Below, piece by piece: positions 52,179 to 61,386 of a stretch of 64,000 nt of DNA. A program made the translations under genes and the position numbers. The stretch comes from Bacillota bacterium (lineage in GTDB: Bacteria; Bacillota; UBA4882; UBA8346), in the NCBI GenBank assembly GCA_023429995.1, contig JAEZCE010000077.1, positions 1 through 64,000 on the forward strand, read 5' to 3'. Under the pieces are notes generated by a model. The model was not told where the DNA came from, did not search any database, and saw only the letters and a list, made by a program, of their open reading frames with translations. Numbering within the stretch: the stretch's first letter is position 1; every line of letters starts with the position of its first letter.

Positions 52179-53363
52179 ATGCATACCCGCGGATTTGACA
52201 GCAATCAAGGGACCATCAAAGCTCCCAAACAATTGAAGGGTAGATATTGCCTGCAACCCTTCACCAATGTCGATATTCACAGTAACAACGGAGTGCGCTG
52301 CTGCAGTGAATCATGGATGCCAAGCTGGATCGGGGATTTTTCACGGAACTCCGTTGAGGAGATTTGGAATTCCCCCGAAATACAGGAAATCAGGGAAAGC
52401 GTTTTAGAAGGTACTTATCAATATTGCGATTGGCATCAGTGCCCCTTTTATTCCAACGACCGGTATTATTTATACTCCCGGGAAGATTTGGAAAATCCTC
52501 AAAGCCTACCGGTTATACAGCGTAACCGTTTAACAAAATACGGGCCGTGGATTCAATATATTTTGGAGGGTAAAACCGAGCTGGAAATCATGCCGGCCAA
52601 TTATAACCTGGCATATGACGAGACCTGCAATTTACAATGCCCCAGTTGCCGTAAGACGGCCAGGATTTATACCCAGGGTCCGGAATATCAGTCGCGTTTG
52701 GCCATTCAACAGAAACTCCTCCAGGAAGTGGAGGAAAAAGGATTCGATAATATTGGACGGTTTAACCTGACCGGTTCCGGGGAGCCTTTTAGTTCCAAAA
52801 TATTCCGGGAGTTTCTGTTTAATTTTGACGGCGGCAAACATCCCAAGCTGGATATTAATATTCAATCCAACGGGGTTTTGTTTACACCGGAAGTTTGGCG
52901 GAAGATGGAAAAAATCCACGACAATATCAATGAAGTGATCATTTCCCTGGATGCTTCCTGCGGGGAGACTTACCAGAAAATCCGGGTCAACGGGGATTTT
53001 GAGGTTCTGCTGAAAAATATTGAGTTTTTAGCCGGGCTGCGGCAGGGAAATAAGATCAGACGTTTGATGCTGGCTTTTGTAGTCCAACAAAAAAATTACC
53101 GGGAAATGGTCCCCGCCCTTGAAATCGGCCGGAAATATCAGGTGGATTTGTTCATATTCAACCTGCTCAATGACTGGATGTCATGGTCGAAAGAGGAATA
53201 CGAGCAAAATGCGGTCTGGAAAGTGTACCATCCGGAGTATTCCGAGTTCATCGAAATTTTACAGAATCCAATCTTTGATGACCCCATGATTGACCTGGGG
53301 AATATGACGGAATACCGTTTGAGGGCCAAGGGAAAAAGCATGGCGAAGGAAGCTCAAAGATGA
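52179..53363 (+). CDS. Radical SAM protein with N-terminal SPASM-like region
   Basis: A 394-residue protein in which a Cys-rich SPASM/Twitch-like region (CLQPFTNVDIHSNNGVRCC, and CDWHQCPF; about residues 20-95) comes before the radical SAM core, the reverse of the usual order. CX3CX2C is CNLQCPSC (about residues 150-157) and TGSGEPF is the SAM-contact motif; IQSNGVLFTP and IISLDASC follow. Some proteins that read a C-terminal core as well as an N-terminal auxiliary cluster domain act on sugars or amino acids. Start behind AAGGAG. It overlaps the next gene by four bases. Substrate unknown. Confidence 0.87.
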   Translation: MHTRGFDSNQGTIKAPKQLKGRYCLQPFTNVDIHSNNGVRCCSESWMPSWIGDFSRNSVEEIWNSPEIQEIRESVLEGTYQYCDWHQCPFYSNDRYYLYSREDLENPQSLPVIQRNRLTKYGPWIQYILEGKTELEIMPANYNLAYDETCNLQCPSCRKTARIYTQGPEYQSRLAIQQKLLQEVEEKGFDNIGRFNLTGSGEPFSSKIFREFLFNFDGGKHPKLDINIQSNGVLFTPEVWRKMEKIHDNINEVIISLDASCGETYQKIRVNGDFEVLLKNIEFLAGLRQGNKIRRLMLAFVVQQKNYREMVPALEIGRKYQVDLFIFNLLNDWMSWSKEEYEQNAVWKVYHPEYSEFIEILQNPIFDDPMIDLGNMTEYRLRAKGKSMAKEAQR

Positions 53364-54727
53364 AATTGAAGCAGGTAACGCTTAAAAGGAATAAAACCCG
53401 GCTGATTCTTTCCAATGGCAGCGAACGCAGCGATTTTGTACCGGTTGACGAAATCTTTGCTAAACTGGGACGGATCCACGATGGTATTCAGTTACTCAAA
53501 ACTTATTACCCCAGGGATCCGGCATGGTCCCCTGCCCAAAAGATCTCGGCCGTAACTGCCAAAAAGGATGTCCGTTACGCCTGGGATTACGAGTATGAGG
53601 ATTACCACCCCCTGGATATTTGGGAGAAAGAAAGCGTCACCCGGCGCCAAATCGAAGCCCTAAAAAGCTACGGTTCCGATTTACACCTTACTTTGACGCT
53701 GGAGTTGTCCTTATCCGATGCCGAAATCGCCGAAATCGCCCAAGCGCTCAACCCCTACGGCAGAGTATTTCTGCGTATCAATCACGAGGCCAACGGCAAC
53801 TGGTTCCGGTATAGCCGGCAACATACTTTTCAGGAATACAGCGAATTTTTTGTTCGCTGCCATAAAATCATCAAGAGTCATTCAGCCAATATTTTCACAG
53901 TGTTCAATCTCTCCGCCGACTCCTTTGTCAATGAAAAGCTGGTGGTCGACAGGTTTCTGTACCTGTCGGAGGGACAGTTGGGTGAGGCGTTAAATGCCGC
54001 CGATTACTGGTCCATTGACAAATATGTTTCCTTACATTATGGCTGGCCGTTTGAAACGGAGATAACCGAAAAGAGCACCGCTTATTTTAAGGACAGTGTC
54101 GAACATTGGTGGCAGTTGATTGAAGAAACCTACCTGAAAATGATTTGGCATAATCATTTGGAGGCCAAGCCCTTGTTTATCAATGAATTTAACTCTGATT
54201 CCGATGTGGAGGGTTATGAGGGCCAGGCCCGGACCATTGGTGGAGTTTATGACCGGCTGGCCCAGGGGGAGTTTGATTGGCTGGCGGGGATTACGTTATA
54301 CCAGTTCCGGGATTATGGCGGTCTGGGGCTGGAAAAAGGAAACTTGAAGGAATACCGGCCATTGCCGGCCTTAAAAGCATACCGGGAGGCCATTGGGAAA
54401 TTTCAATATCAATTGGATGTGGCGGAGCAGGAATGGCAGTATTCGGATTACACATTCACCTGGAAAGACTCAGACCATATCCGGGGCCTACAAATCAGTC
54501 AACTGGACGGAGCAAGCAAATTAATTAACCGCTTGGAATTCCCGCTTTTTGTGGTCCGTGGCCAAGCCCAGTCATGGAGCAGGCTGGAACCCCATGAAAG
54601 TCTGGCCTTGGAGCATTTGTCGGAAATGGTGTTGTTGATTCCCCCGTATAAGGATTCCTGCGGCGCGCTGCGGGATATGGCGACCCTTGGGGATTGCAAA
54701 GCCAGGATTGGGGAAATGTTTGAATAA
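53360..54727 (+). CDS. GH26-like TIM-barrel protein, cytoplasmic
   Basis: A 455-residue protein with a glycoside hydrolase family 26-like barrel at about residues 60-350. GRVFLRINHEANGNWF resembles the GH26 acid/base segment (HE-x-NGNWF) and PLFINEFNSD the nucleophile segment (catalytic Glu in NEF). No signal peptide is seen, so it is cytoplasmic, unusual for GH26 mannanases. The last ~100 residues form another domain I do not recognise. Its place between a radical SAM gene and an ABC exporter suggests it acts on a sugar-bearing intermediate rather than on external polysaccharide. Hydrolase activity is inference. Confidence 0.7.
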   Translation: MKLKQVTLKRNKTRLILSNGSERSDFVPVDEIFAKLGRIHDGIQLLKTYYPRDPAWSPAQKISAVTAKKDVRYAWDYEYEDYHPLDIWEKESVTRRQIEALKSYGSDLHLTLTLELSLSDAEIAEIAQALNPYGRVFLRINHEANGNWFRYSRQHTFQEYSEFFVRCHKIIKSHSANIFTVFNLSADSFVNEKLVVDRFLYLSEGQLGEALNAADYWSIDKYVSLHYGWPFETEITEKSTAYFKDSVEHWWQLIEETYLKMIWHNHLEAKPLFINEFNSDSDVEGYEGQARTIGGVYDRLAQGEFDWLAGITLYQFRDYGGLGLEKGNLKEYRPLPALKAYREAIGKFQYQLDVAEQEWQYSDYTFTWKDSDHIRGLQISQLDGASKLINRLEFPLFVVRGQAQSWSRLEPHESLALEHLSEMVLLIPPYKDSCGALRDMATLGDCKARIGEMFE

Positions 54728-54740
54728 AGAGGGATCGATA

Positions 54741-55766
54741 ATGGCAGTGATTCATCTCCGCGATGTATCGAAACAATTTAAAGTCTTAAACCGCCGGGAA
54801 GGGATGAGCGGCGCTTTGAAAGACCTGGTTTCCCAAAATTACCGCTATGTCAAGGCGGTAAATCATATAAGCCTGGACATCGGCGAAAAGGAAATGGTGG
54901 GTTTTTTAGGGCCTAACGGGGCAGGCAAATCGACCACCATCAAAATGATGACCGGAGTTCTGGAACCAACCACCGGAGAGATTTTTGTGAACGGCCTTGT
55001 ACCTTATAAAAACCGGATCAAAAACGCCGGCAATATCGGAGTGGTTTTCGGGCAACGCAGCCAGCTTTGGTGGGAACTTCCGGTAATTGAATCTTTTAAG
55101 ATCTTAAAGGAAATCTACCGGATGGACATGAAAAGCTACCAAACCAATATGGGCCTTTTTAATGAACTGGTAGATCTAAAACATCTTTATGGGATACCGG
55201 TCCGGTATTTATCCCTGGGACAACGGATGCTCTGCGATATTGTGGCCGCCTTTTTACACAATCCGAAAGTCATTTTTCTCGATGAACCCACCATTGGCCT
55301 GGATGTATTGATTAAAAGCAAGATCCGCAATTTGATACGGGATTTGAACCGGAGAAACGGGGCGGCCATTTTGCTGACCACCCATGATCTCAGTGATATT
55401 GAGGCCCTTTGCAGGCGGATCGTCATTATCGACCAAGGCCGGATCATTTTTGACGGGGATATTGAAAAAGTAACCCGGCTACTTGGCGCTTACCGGATTT
55501 TGAAGATTGTTTTCGGTCAAAAAGTTGATGATTTGCGGGAGTTAGATATCTTCCGGGAAAAAGTGGGGACCCGTTTTGTTTGCCGGCATCCGATTCAGAT
55601 TGAGCGGGCGGAGGATGGGGTTCATTTGACAATTTATCAGGATGAAGTGAAATTGATGGAACTCTTAAATTATGTTGACCATGAATTTTCCATTCGAGAT
55701 TTCAGGATTGAAGAAATCCAAATGGAGAATGTTATCCGGAAGGTTTATGAAGGAGCGCTGAAATGA
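54741..55766 (+). CDS. ABC-2 exporter ATP-binding protein
   Basis: A 341-residue ATPase of the NatA/viologen-exporter type: Walker A GPNGAGKST, signature LSLGQRM (LS-x-GQ variant) and Walker B VIFLDEPTIGLD, then a C-terminal extension of about 100 residues. Start ATG at 54741 after AGAGGGA; an upstream frame start is inside the previous gene. It overlaps the first permease gene by four bases. Would power export of the operon's product. Confidence 0.9.
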   Translation: MAVIHLRDVSKQFKVLNRREGMSGALKDLVSQNYRYVKAVNHISLDIGEKEMVGFLGPNGAGKSTTIKMMTGVLEPTTGEIFVNGLVPYKNRIKNAGNIGVVFGQRSQLWWELPVIESFKILKEIYRMDMKSYQTNMGLFNELVDLKHLYGIPVRYLSLGQRMLCDIVAAFLHNPKVIFLDEPTIGLDVLIKSKIRNLIRDLNRRNGAAILLTTHDLSDIEALCRRIVIIDQGRIIFDGDIEKVTRLLGAYRILKIVFGQKVDDLRELDIFREKVGTRFVCRHPIQIERAEDGVHLTIYQDEVKLMELLNYVDHEFSIRDFRIEEIQMENVIRKVYEGALK

Positions 55767-56554
55767 AAGGTTACTGGATGCTGGTCCGAAGCGTTTTGTT
55801 GAGTGGAGTCAACCACCGGGTTCATTTTTTCCTTATGTCGCTGGGAAACATCATTTATGTGATTCTCATTTATTATCTTTGGAAATCGATTTATGCCAAT
55901 TCCAGTCAGTTGATGGGATTGTCGTTCCAGCAAACTTTTGCTTATTTGGCGATGGGTTCCTCTTTATTCTGGTTATTGCTGACCTGGGTGGAATACGATA
56001 TGTCGCAGGCGCTTACCAGCGGCGCTATTGCCAACCGGTTGTTAAAGCCTTTGGATTTGCAATTGTTTTATTTTATGAATGGGGTCGGTTATCTTATCAA
56101 TAATTTTTTGTTTATCATGGTACCGGCCTTGTTCATGATGACGCTGGTTTTTAAAGTGTCGGTTCCCTTGGGCTGGAATCTGTGTTGGTTTGTCTTGTCG
56201 GTGGTAGGTTCATTTGTTATTAATTTTCATATCGATTACATGGTCGGTTTGGTGTCTTTTTATACCGAGTCGATCTGGGGGATTAGTATTATCAAAGAAG
56301 CGGTTGTCACCACCTTCGCCGGGGCAGTGGTGCCTCTACAGTTTTTCCCCGGAATTATCCGCCAGGTTCTGCAATGCCTGCCTTTTCAAACGATTTATCA
56401 TACTCCGCTGATGATTTTAATTTCTCCGGAGTTAAGTTTGGGGGAGGTTGGCGCGATGTTGCTGACCCAACTTTTTTGGGCGTTGGTTTGCATAGGGCTG
56501 GCTAGATTGATTTACCTCCGGGCGATCCGGAAAATTACCATCCAAGGGGGGTGA
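55763..56554 (+). CDS. ABC-2 type exporter permease, subunit 1
   Basis: A 263-residue membrane protein with six helices; matches the ABC2_membrane_6 type found beside such ATPases (NatA-like exporters). It probably forms a heterodimer with the next gene product, starting five bases after this stop. No substrate can be read from sequence. Confidence 0.82.
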   Translation: MKGYWMLVRSVLLSGVNHRVHFFLMSLGNIIYVILIYYLWKSIYANSSQLMGLSFQQTFAYLAMGSSLFWLLLTWVEYDMSQALTSGAIANRLLKPLDLQLFYFMNGVGYLINNFLFIMVPALFMMTLVFKVSVPLGWNLCWFVLSVVGSFVINFHIDYMVGLVSFYTESIWGISIIKEAVVTTFAGAVVPLQFFPGIIRQVLQCLPFQTIYHTPLMILISPELSLGEVGAMLLTQLFWALVCIGLARLIYLRAIRKITIQGG

Positions 56555-56558
56555 ACGC

Positions 56559-57359
56559 ATGCTGAAGGAGCTGTGGTTCTATCTAAAAATATATTTTTAT
56601 ATCAGCTCACAGTACATTAAAGGAAGGATGCAGCACCGGATCGATTTTCTTCTCTCGGCGCTGGGATTAATCGTAATGAATACCGCCGGATATTTTAGTT
56701 TTTGGATTATCTTGCGGTCCGTTCCCTCACTGAATGGATGGAAATTTGAGGAAATGTTATTTATGTATGCTTTTTCACAGCTGGCCGGCAGCCCGATGGG
56801 AATCTTTTTTGATAATCTTTGGAATTTGCGGTCTCACATTGTAGAGGGCACTTTTGTTAAATTTTATTTCAAGCCGCTCAACATGCTGTTTTATTATACG
56901 GCCGAGGTACTGGATATCAAAGGGTTGAGCCAAAGTTTGCTTGCTTTGGGGGTCTTCGTTTACGCTTCGATGAAGCTCTCGATTCACTGGAACATGGTCA
57001 ATCTATTGATACTTTTGGTGACGCTTTTCAGTTCCGCCTTGTGCATGATTGGCATGATGTTGATGGCCGCTTCAAGCGGTTTTTGGATCCTAAACGCCAA
57101 TGCCGTGATGGTCTTTACTTCCCGCATGCGGGAACTTTCCCGCTATCCTTTGACGATTTTTAATGCTTTTTTTCGTTATGGTTTGACTTTGATCATTCCC
57201 GTCGGTTTTATTGGGTTTTATCCCGCTCAGTTTTTTTTAAGACCGTCCGCATTGTCGGTCTGGGTGTATCTCTCGCCATTTTTTGGAGTCCTGTTTTTCC
57301 GTCTAGCCTATGAGATATGGAAAAGAGGTGTTAACAGTTATTCCGGAACAGGTTCGTGA
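56559..57359 (+). CDS. ABC-2 type exporter permease, subunit 2
   Basis: A 266-residue membrane protein with six helices. Start ATG at 56559 follows GGGGGTGAACGC. It resembles subunit 1 in hydropathy (DFLLSALGLIVMNTAGYFSF and AQFFLRPSALSVWVYLSPFF) but not in detail. Gap to the next gene is 28 bases with an AAAAAGGAG site. Confidence 0.82.
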   Translation: MLKELWFYLKIYFYISSQYIKGRMQHRIDFLLSALGLIVMNTAGYFSFWIILRSVPSLNGWKFEEMLFMYAFSQLAGSPMGIFFDNLWNLRSHIVEGTFVKFYFKPLNMLFYYTAEVLDIKGLSQSLLALGVFVYASMKLSIHWNMVNLLILLVTLFSSALCMIGMMLMAASSGFWILNANAVMVFTSRMRELSRYPLTIFNAFFRYGLTLIIPVGFIGFYPAQFFLRPSALSVWVYLSPFFGVLFFRLAYEIWKRGVNSYSGTGS

Positions 57360-57387
57360 TTTCACAACTTAAAAAGGAGAAAAAATC

Positions 57388-58734
57388 ATGAAATTACTGC
57401 TATTAAGGCCTTATTACGGCGTAAATGTCCATGGAGATATGCATGGAGACTTGGGAATTGCTGATTACTCACCGGAGGTTTTTCCGGATCTTTCATTGGT
57501 TTGCGCCGCAACGGTTGCCAAAAATAACCAACTGCTGGAGTTAAACGTGATTGACGCCAATGCCGAAAAATTATATCCGGTGCAGGTCATTGAAAAAATC
57601 CGAAAGGGTACCCATGTTATTTTATTAAAAGCAGCGGCGCCAACGATTCAATATGATATTGAATTTGCCATTCAATTAAAGAAGCATTTTCCCGAGGCCA
57701 GGTTAATCCTGGGCGGGCATATCGCCAAAATTCTCAAAACCTGGATTCATACCAATGTGCCGGAAATTGATGAAGTAGTGGAAATCCCCGTTGAGAACTA
57801 TGTGATGGAGTTGGTCAATGGCAAGGGATCTTGGAAGGGAATCGATCATTTGCCGAATCCTGATTACACCTTGTTGCCTTATAAGAAATATCGTAGCGCC
57901 GATGGTGAACTTCGAGGTTGCTTGTATATGAGCCGGGGTTGCCCCAGCGGATGCGCCTATTGCCCATATGCATCCTTTTATCAACAGGGTATTGAGTTCC
58001 GCTCTCCGGAAAAGGTTATTGAAGATATTAAAGCTTTATTGAAACTGGGGATTAAGGTCATCCACTTCCGGGACCAATATTTTACGTTAAATAAAAAAGC
58101 CGTGACCGATTTATGCCGGATGATCCGTCAACAAAAGCTGGACTTCACATGGCGCTGCGAAACCAGAGCGGAGTCCTTGAATATCGAATTAATCAATCGG
58201 ATGGTTGAAGCGGGAATGGAAATGATCAGTTTCGGCATTGAGTCGGCCTCGGAAAAAACATTGAAAAACTACCGGCGGACTGTAAGCAATCTGGATAAGG
58301 TGAAAGAATATACCCGCTATTTAAATCAAAAAAACGTCAAGACATTGGCTTTCTATATCATCGGTTTTCCCGGCGACACCTGGGAAAAAATCCAGGCCAC
58401 GTATGATTTGTCGCTGGAAATAAAAAGCACCTATGCTAAATTTTCAATCTTTTCCCAATGCATCTCGGATGTTCAGGGAAAGGAATTGACTCCGGAGGAT
58501 TTTTCGCCATTTGAAAATACGATGGTCCAAAATCCCTCCAAATACCTTTCCCAGGATGAGTTGCGTTATCTTGTAAACCATCTGATGCTGTCCTACCACT
58601 CGGAAATGAACGGCATGAAAAACGCCTACAAATTTCATTATCTGAATCAAATGAAGCTTGAGAAATTTTTGAAGAATGTCAAAAAATACATGCAAAACCG
58701 TTCGGTGATGGAAATTGAGGAAAAAATATCGTAG
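57388..58734 (+). CDS. B12-binding-domain radical SAM protein
   Basis: A 448-residue protein of the cobalamin-binding radical SAM (BchE/HpnJ-like) type. An N-terminal B12-binding-like domain (residues ~1-150: HVILLKAAAPTIQYD, ARLILGGHIAK) lacks a clear DxHxxG cobalamin motif; the radical SAM core has CPSGCAYC (about residues 190-197), followed by FRDQYFTLN and SFGIESASEKTL. Members methylate unreactive carbons or rearrange rings in natural product pathways. Operon neighbours are the exporter and a DegT aminotransferase. Confidence 0.86.
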   Translation: MKLLLLRPYYGVNVHGDMHGDLGIADYSPEVFPDLSLVCAATVAKNNQLLELNVIDANAEKLYPVQVIEKIRKGTHVILLKAAAPTIQYDIEFAIQLKKHFPEARLILGGHIAKILKTWIHTNVPEIDEVVEIPVENYVMELVNGKGSWKGIDHLPNPDYTLLPYKKYRSADGELRGCLYMSRGCPSGCAYCPYASFYQQGIEFRSPEKVIEDIKALLKLGIKVIHFRDQYFTLNKKAVTDLCRMIRQQKLDFTWRCETRAESLNIELINRMVEAGMEMISFGIESASEKTLKNYRRTVSNLDKVKEYTRYLNQKNVKTLAFYIIGFPGDTWEKIQATYDLSLEIKSTYAKFSIFSQCISDVQGKELTPEDFSPFENTMVQNPSKYLSQDELRYLVNHLMLSYHSEMNGMKNAYKFHYLNQMKLEKFLKNVKKYMQNRSVMEIEEKIS

Positions 58735-58745
58735 GAGGGATTGGG

Positions 58746-59846
58746 ATGGTATTCGACTTCAATGATTATTTACCGGGTTTTCACTCGGAGGCGGCCACCA
58801 AGGAGTCACTCCGGCAAAAGCTTATTGACTATTTTCAATGCCGTCATGCAACTTTGGTAGGGAACGGGACCCTGGCCATCGAAATCGCCCTGAGGGCTTT
58901 TGGCCTCAAAAGAGGAACCAAGGTGATCGTTCCGGATCTTTCCTTCATCGCCACCGCCACTGCGGTAGCCGATTGCGGCATGATACCGTTGTATGCCGAT
59001 ATCAGCGAAGAATATTTCGGGTTAACGGTAGAGTCGGTAAGGCGACAGTATGACAGGAATGATAATATCGGCGCGGTCATCGTGGTGCATTTTGCGGGGT
59101 TTGTTAACCGGCAAATATTCGCCATCAAGGAATTTTGTCAAGAAAAAAATCTCTATTTGCTGGAGGATTGCGCGCAAGTATTCCCATGCGCGATGAAGGG
59201 GAAACGGGTGGGCGCCATCGGTGACGCCGGGACTTTCAGTCTGCAATCATCGAAGGTTGTCAATTGCGGCGAAGGAGGCATTATTACCACCAACTCCGAA
59301 GTCCTCGCCCAAAGATGTGAGTCCATTTCCAACTGGGGTTTGAGTTTCCCCGGCATTGAGCGGGATTCCAAGTTACCCAGCAGTAATTTCCGGCTGAGTG
59401 CGGTCCAAAGTTATTTTGTCTTAAGGCAAATGGAACTGTTGGATGGAATTGTGGCGGAAAGAATTCGGAAATATTCGGAATTCAAGGATTTGGCAAAGAA
59501 ATACAACCTTGAACCGGCAACGCCTCAGGAAAAGGAGGGCATCGTCGACTGCCCCTTTTTCTTTCCGCTCAAAAGCAGCAAACAAAAGCTCAATATGGTA
59601 GAACCCCGGACGGAATATCCGATGCGCAAATCGACGATGGTGCCGGCGATCCTCGCTTCTTTTCATCCGGACTTATTGGAAATCTATCAAAGTCTTCACT
59701 ACGAAACCGACCGTACCAGCGACAAAGTCATCCGGGAGATTGATTTTATTAATTTCCGGAGTTGTGAGAGTCTGTCCGCCGAAGAGCTTATCCGCCAATA
59801 TCGGATCCCGGATAATGTTGGCAATCGTCAATTGATCATGAAGTAA
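58746..59846 (+). CDS. DegT/DnrJ/EryC1-family aminotransferase
   Basis: A 366-residue PLP enzyme. The PLP lysine is Lys170 in FSLQSSKVVNCGEGG; LLEDCAQ holds the Asp that binds PLP nitrogen; VGNGTLAIEIALRAFGL and IVPDLSFIATATAVADCG are family motifs. The family transfers amino groups to keto-sugars or other carbonyls in aminosugar and antibiotic synthesis. Last gene of the seven-gene operon (11 bases after the radical SAM stop); the MITE-like repeat begins two bases after its stop. Confidence 0.93.
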   Translation: MVFDFNDYLPGFHSEAATKESLRQKLIDYFQCRHATLVGNGTLAIEIALRAFGLKRGTKVIVPDLSFIATATAVADCGMIPLYADISEEYFGLTVESVRRQYDRNDNIGAVIVVHFAGFVNRQIFAIKEFCQEKNLYLLEDCAQVFPCAMKGKRVGAIGDAGTFSLQSSKVVNCGEGGIITTNSEVLAQRCESISNWGLSFPGIERDSKLPSSNFRLSAVQSYFVLRQMELLDGIVAERIRKYSEFKDLAKKYNLEPATPQEKEGIVDCPFFFPLKSSKQKLNMVEPRTEYPMRKSTMVPAILASFHPDLLEIYQSLHYETDRTSDKVIREIDFINFRSCESLSAEELIRQYRIPDNVGNRQLIMK

Positions 59847-59847
59847 T

Positions 59848-59957
59848 GGGCTGTTGCAAAAGAATTAAAAGTCAATGAGATATACAATATGTTCCTATGA
59901 TGGATAAGCAAAGATAAACGTATTGTATATCTCGATCAATATTTTATGCGACTAACC
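59848..59957. repeat. MITE-like inverted repeat, copy B
   Basis: Left end GGGCTGTTGCAAAAG; inner arms GTCAATGAGATATACAATATG and, on the right, TATTGTATATCTCGATCAATATT. The right outer end (TGCGACTAACC) has diverged. Related to 7318-7431. It starts directly after the degT-type stop and may serve as its terminator. Confidence 0.7.
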
Positions 59958-60061
59958 TTTTTCAAGTATGGTATTGACGGAGAATAACAGTAAAATTAGC
60001 TGATTTGACAAAACCATCTGAGACTGTTCCATTTCGTGGAAGGGGAAAGTCATGGGATAAA

Positions 60062-60829
60062 TCATTGATGGGCGCGGGATAGCGAGCGGTTTTTAGTTTT
60101 CGTCAGGGTTACATTTTTTCCATAATAAAACTGGGTATTTTGAATGATGTGACGGTAAACGACAGTTAGGATGTTCGTTCTGGTAAAGTCCACTTTGAAA
60201 TCTCCGCTTTTGATACTTTTTATTAAATCTTCCGTGCTATGAACCGATTCCGGGAATAACACCAAACTCCGGCCGATCTCTTGAATTTGATGGGCATCGC
60301 TACCGGCCATATTGGGTATTTTTAATAATTTTGACGCATAGTAAACTTTAAACATAGCCCGCATGGTCGTTGTGGCATTAAAACCTTCCAAGCCATCTAA
60401 GGGTAAATGAAAGATTTTAGAACCGAGGGAATTAAAATTAAAGGGATGGGCCGCTACTGCAATTCCATTCTGGGCGTGAATCGCGTCAATTGTTTTCTGG
60501 GCGGACATTCCCTTTTTGATTTCCTGGCGAATGTTATAGGCCAGTATATGCCCGTCTCTGGAAGAAATCTCGCATCCCGGCAATAACAGGATATGCAGAT
60601 TCTTTCTGGCAATGATGTTTTGGGCCTTATAGTATCCTGCCATCGAATCATGATCCGTAATCGAGATGATTTGAATGGACAGGCTGATGGCTCTTAGCAG
60701 AATTTGTTCAACCGATTGCACGGAATCATAAAAGAGCGGAAAATAGGGAAGGCGGCAATTAATATTGCTATGAATATGCAGGTCTGCCTTTAAGATTGTT
60801 TCCACTCCCTTTTTTGGATGTATCCCCAT
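60062..60829 (-). CDS. PHP-domain metal-dependent phosphoesterase
   Basis: A 255-residue PHP (polymerase and histidinol phosphatase) domain protein, single domain: DLHIHSNINCRL, ISITDHDSMAGYY, LLPGCEISSRDGHILAY, IAVAAHPFNFN and NMAGSDAHQIQEIG carry the metal ligands. Relatives hydrolyse phosphodiesters or nucleotides, or act in signalling. It lies on the strand opposite the seven-gene operon, so it is probably unrelated to it. A GGAG is only two bases before ATG 60829, so the start is uncertain. Confidence 0.9.
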   Translation of the reverse strand: MGIHPKKGVETILKADLHIHSNINCRLPYFPLFYDSVQSVEQILLRAISLSIQIISITDHDSMAGYYKAQNIIARKNLHILLLPGCEISSRDGHILAYNIRQEIKKGMSAQKTIDAIHAQNGIAVAAHPFNFNSLGSKIFHLPLDGLEGFNATTTMRAMFKVYYASKLLKIPNMAGSDAHQIQEIGRSLVLFPESVHSTEDLIKSIKSGDFKVDFTRTNILTVVYRHIIQNTQFYYGKNVTLTKTKNRSLSRAHQ

Positions 60830-61032
60830 GGCTCCATACTAAAGAAAACATGTTAAAGATGGGGCTATTTGTGTTTAAATTCGCTTTATTCCGGAATAAA
60901 GCTTTGAGTTTCATATGATGGTAGGGTTATGAAATGGATAAATTCCTATTAAAGAATTATTCTCCGGAAAATATCAGTTATAATGGAATAAGAGTATGAT
61001 ATTCAACTAACAAGCGACGGGATCAGGGGGGG
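60830..61032. other. Spacer upstream of the PHP gene
   Basis: AT-rich; nothing recognisable besides the probable promoter of the PHP gene. The inverted-repeat element begins at its end. Confidence 0.4.
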
Positions 61033-61325
61033 CAATGTCATCAGGCTATCATGGATAAATTCCCCAAAACTCTCGGGTCTAAATGCCGACCTCTCACCGG
61101 CGAAGTCGCGCGTGCGGCTTCAATGACGGCTATTCGACGGGGAGAGGTGTATCGAATGAAATTCGCGCCAATCTTTTAGGCTTTTAAAAAGGCCAAAGTT
61201 TACTGCTCTAACATCCCTCGCCGTGAATTTGCTTATCTGAGTTGCATCGCCGGAGAGGGCGGGGTGAGATAAAAATAGGCAATTGGAATCCTCATAAAAT
61301 ATGGAATTGTCGCTTGATGACATTG
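61033..61325. mobile_element. Structured 293-bp element with inverted ends
   Basis: CAATGTCATCA (61033-61043) and TGATGACATTG (61315-61325) are perfect inverted ends, each flanked outside by a run of six or seven G. Inside are several potential stems: ACCTCTC/GAGAGGT, ATTCGA/TCGAAT, and CCCTC/GAGGG. No protein gene is convincing (a 96-codon minus frame has no motif). Looks like a non-autonomous mobile element or a structured RNA; only one copy is in the window. Confidence 0.45.
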
Positions 61326-61386
61326 TCCGGGGGGATAAAAAGAGCTGGTTTTTTAAATTAAGAAAAGAGAAAATCCGGGAGAGTAC

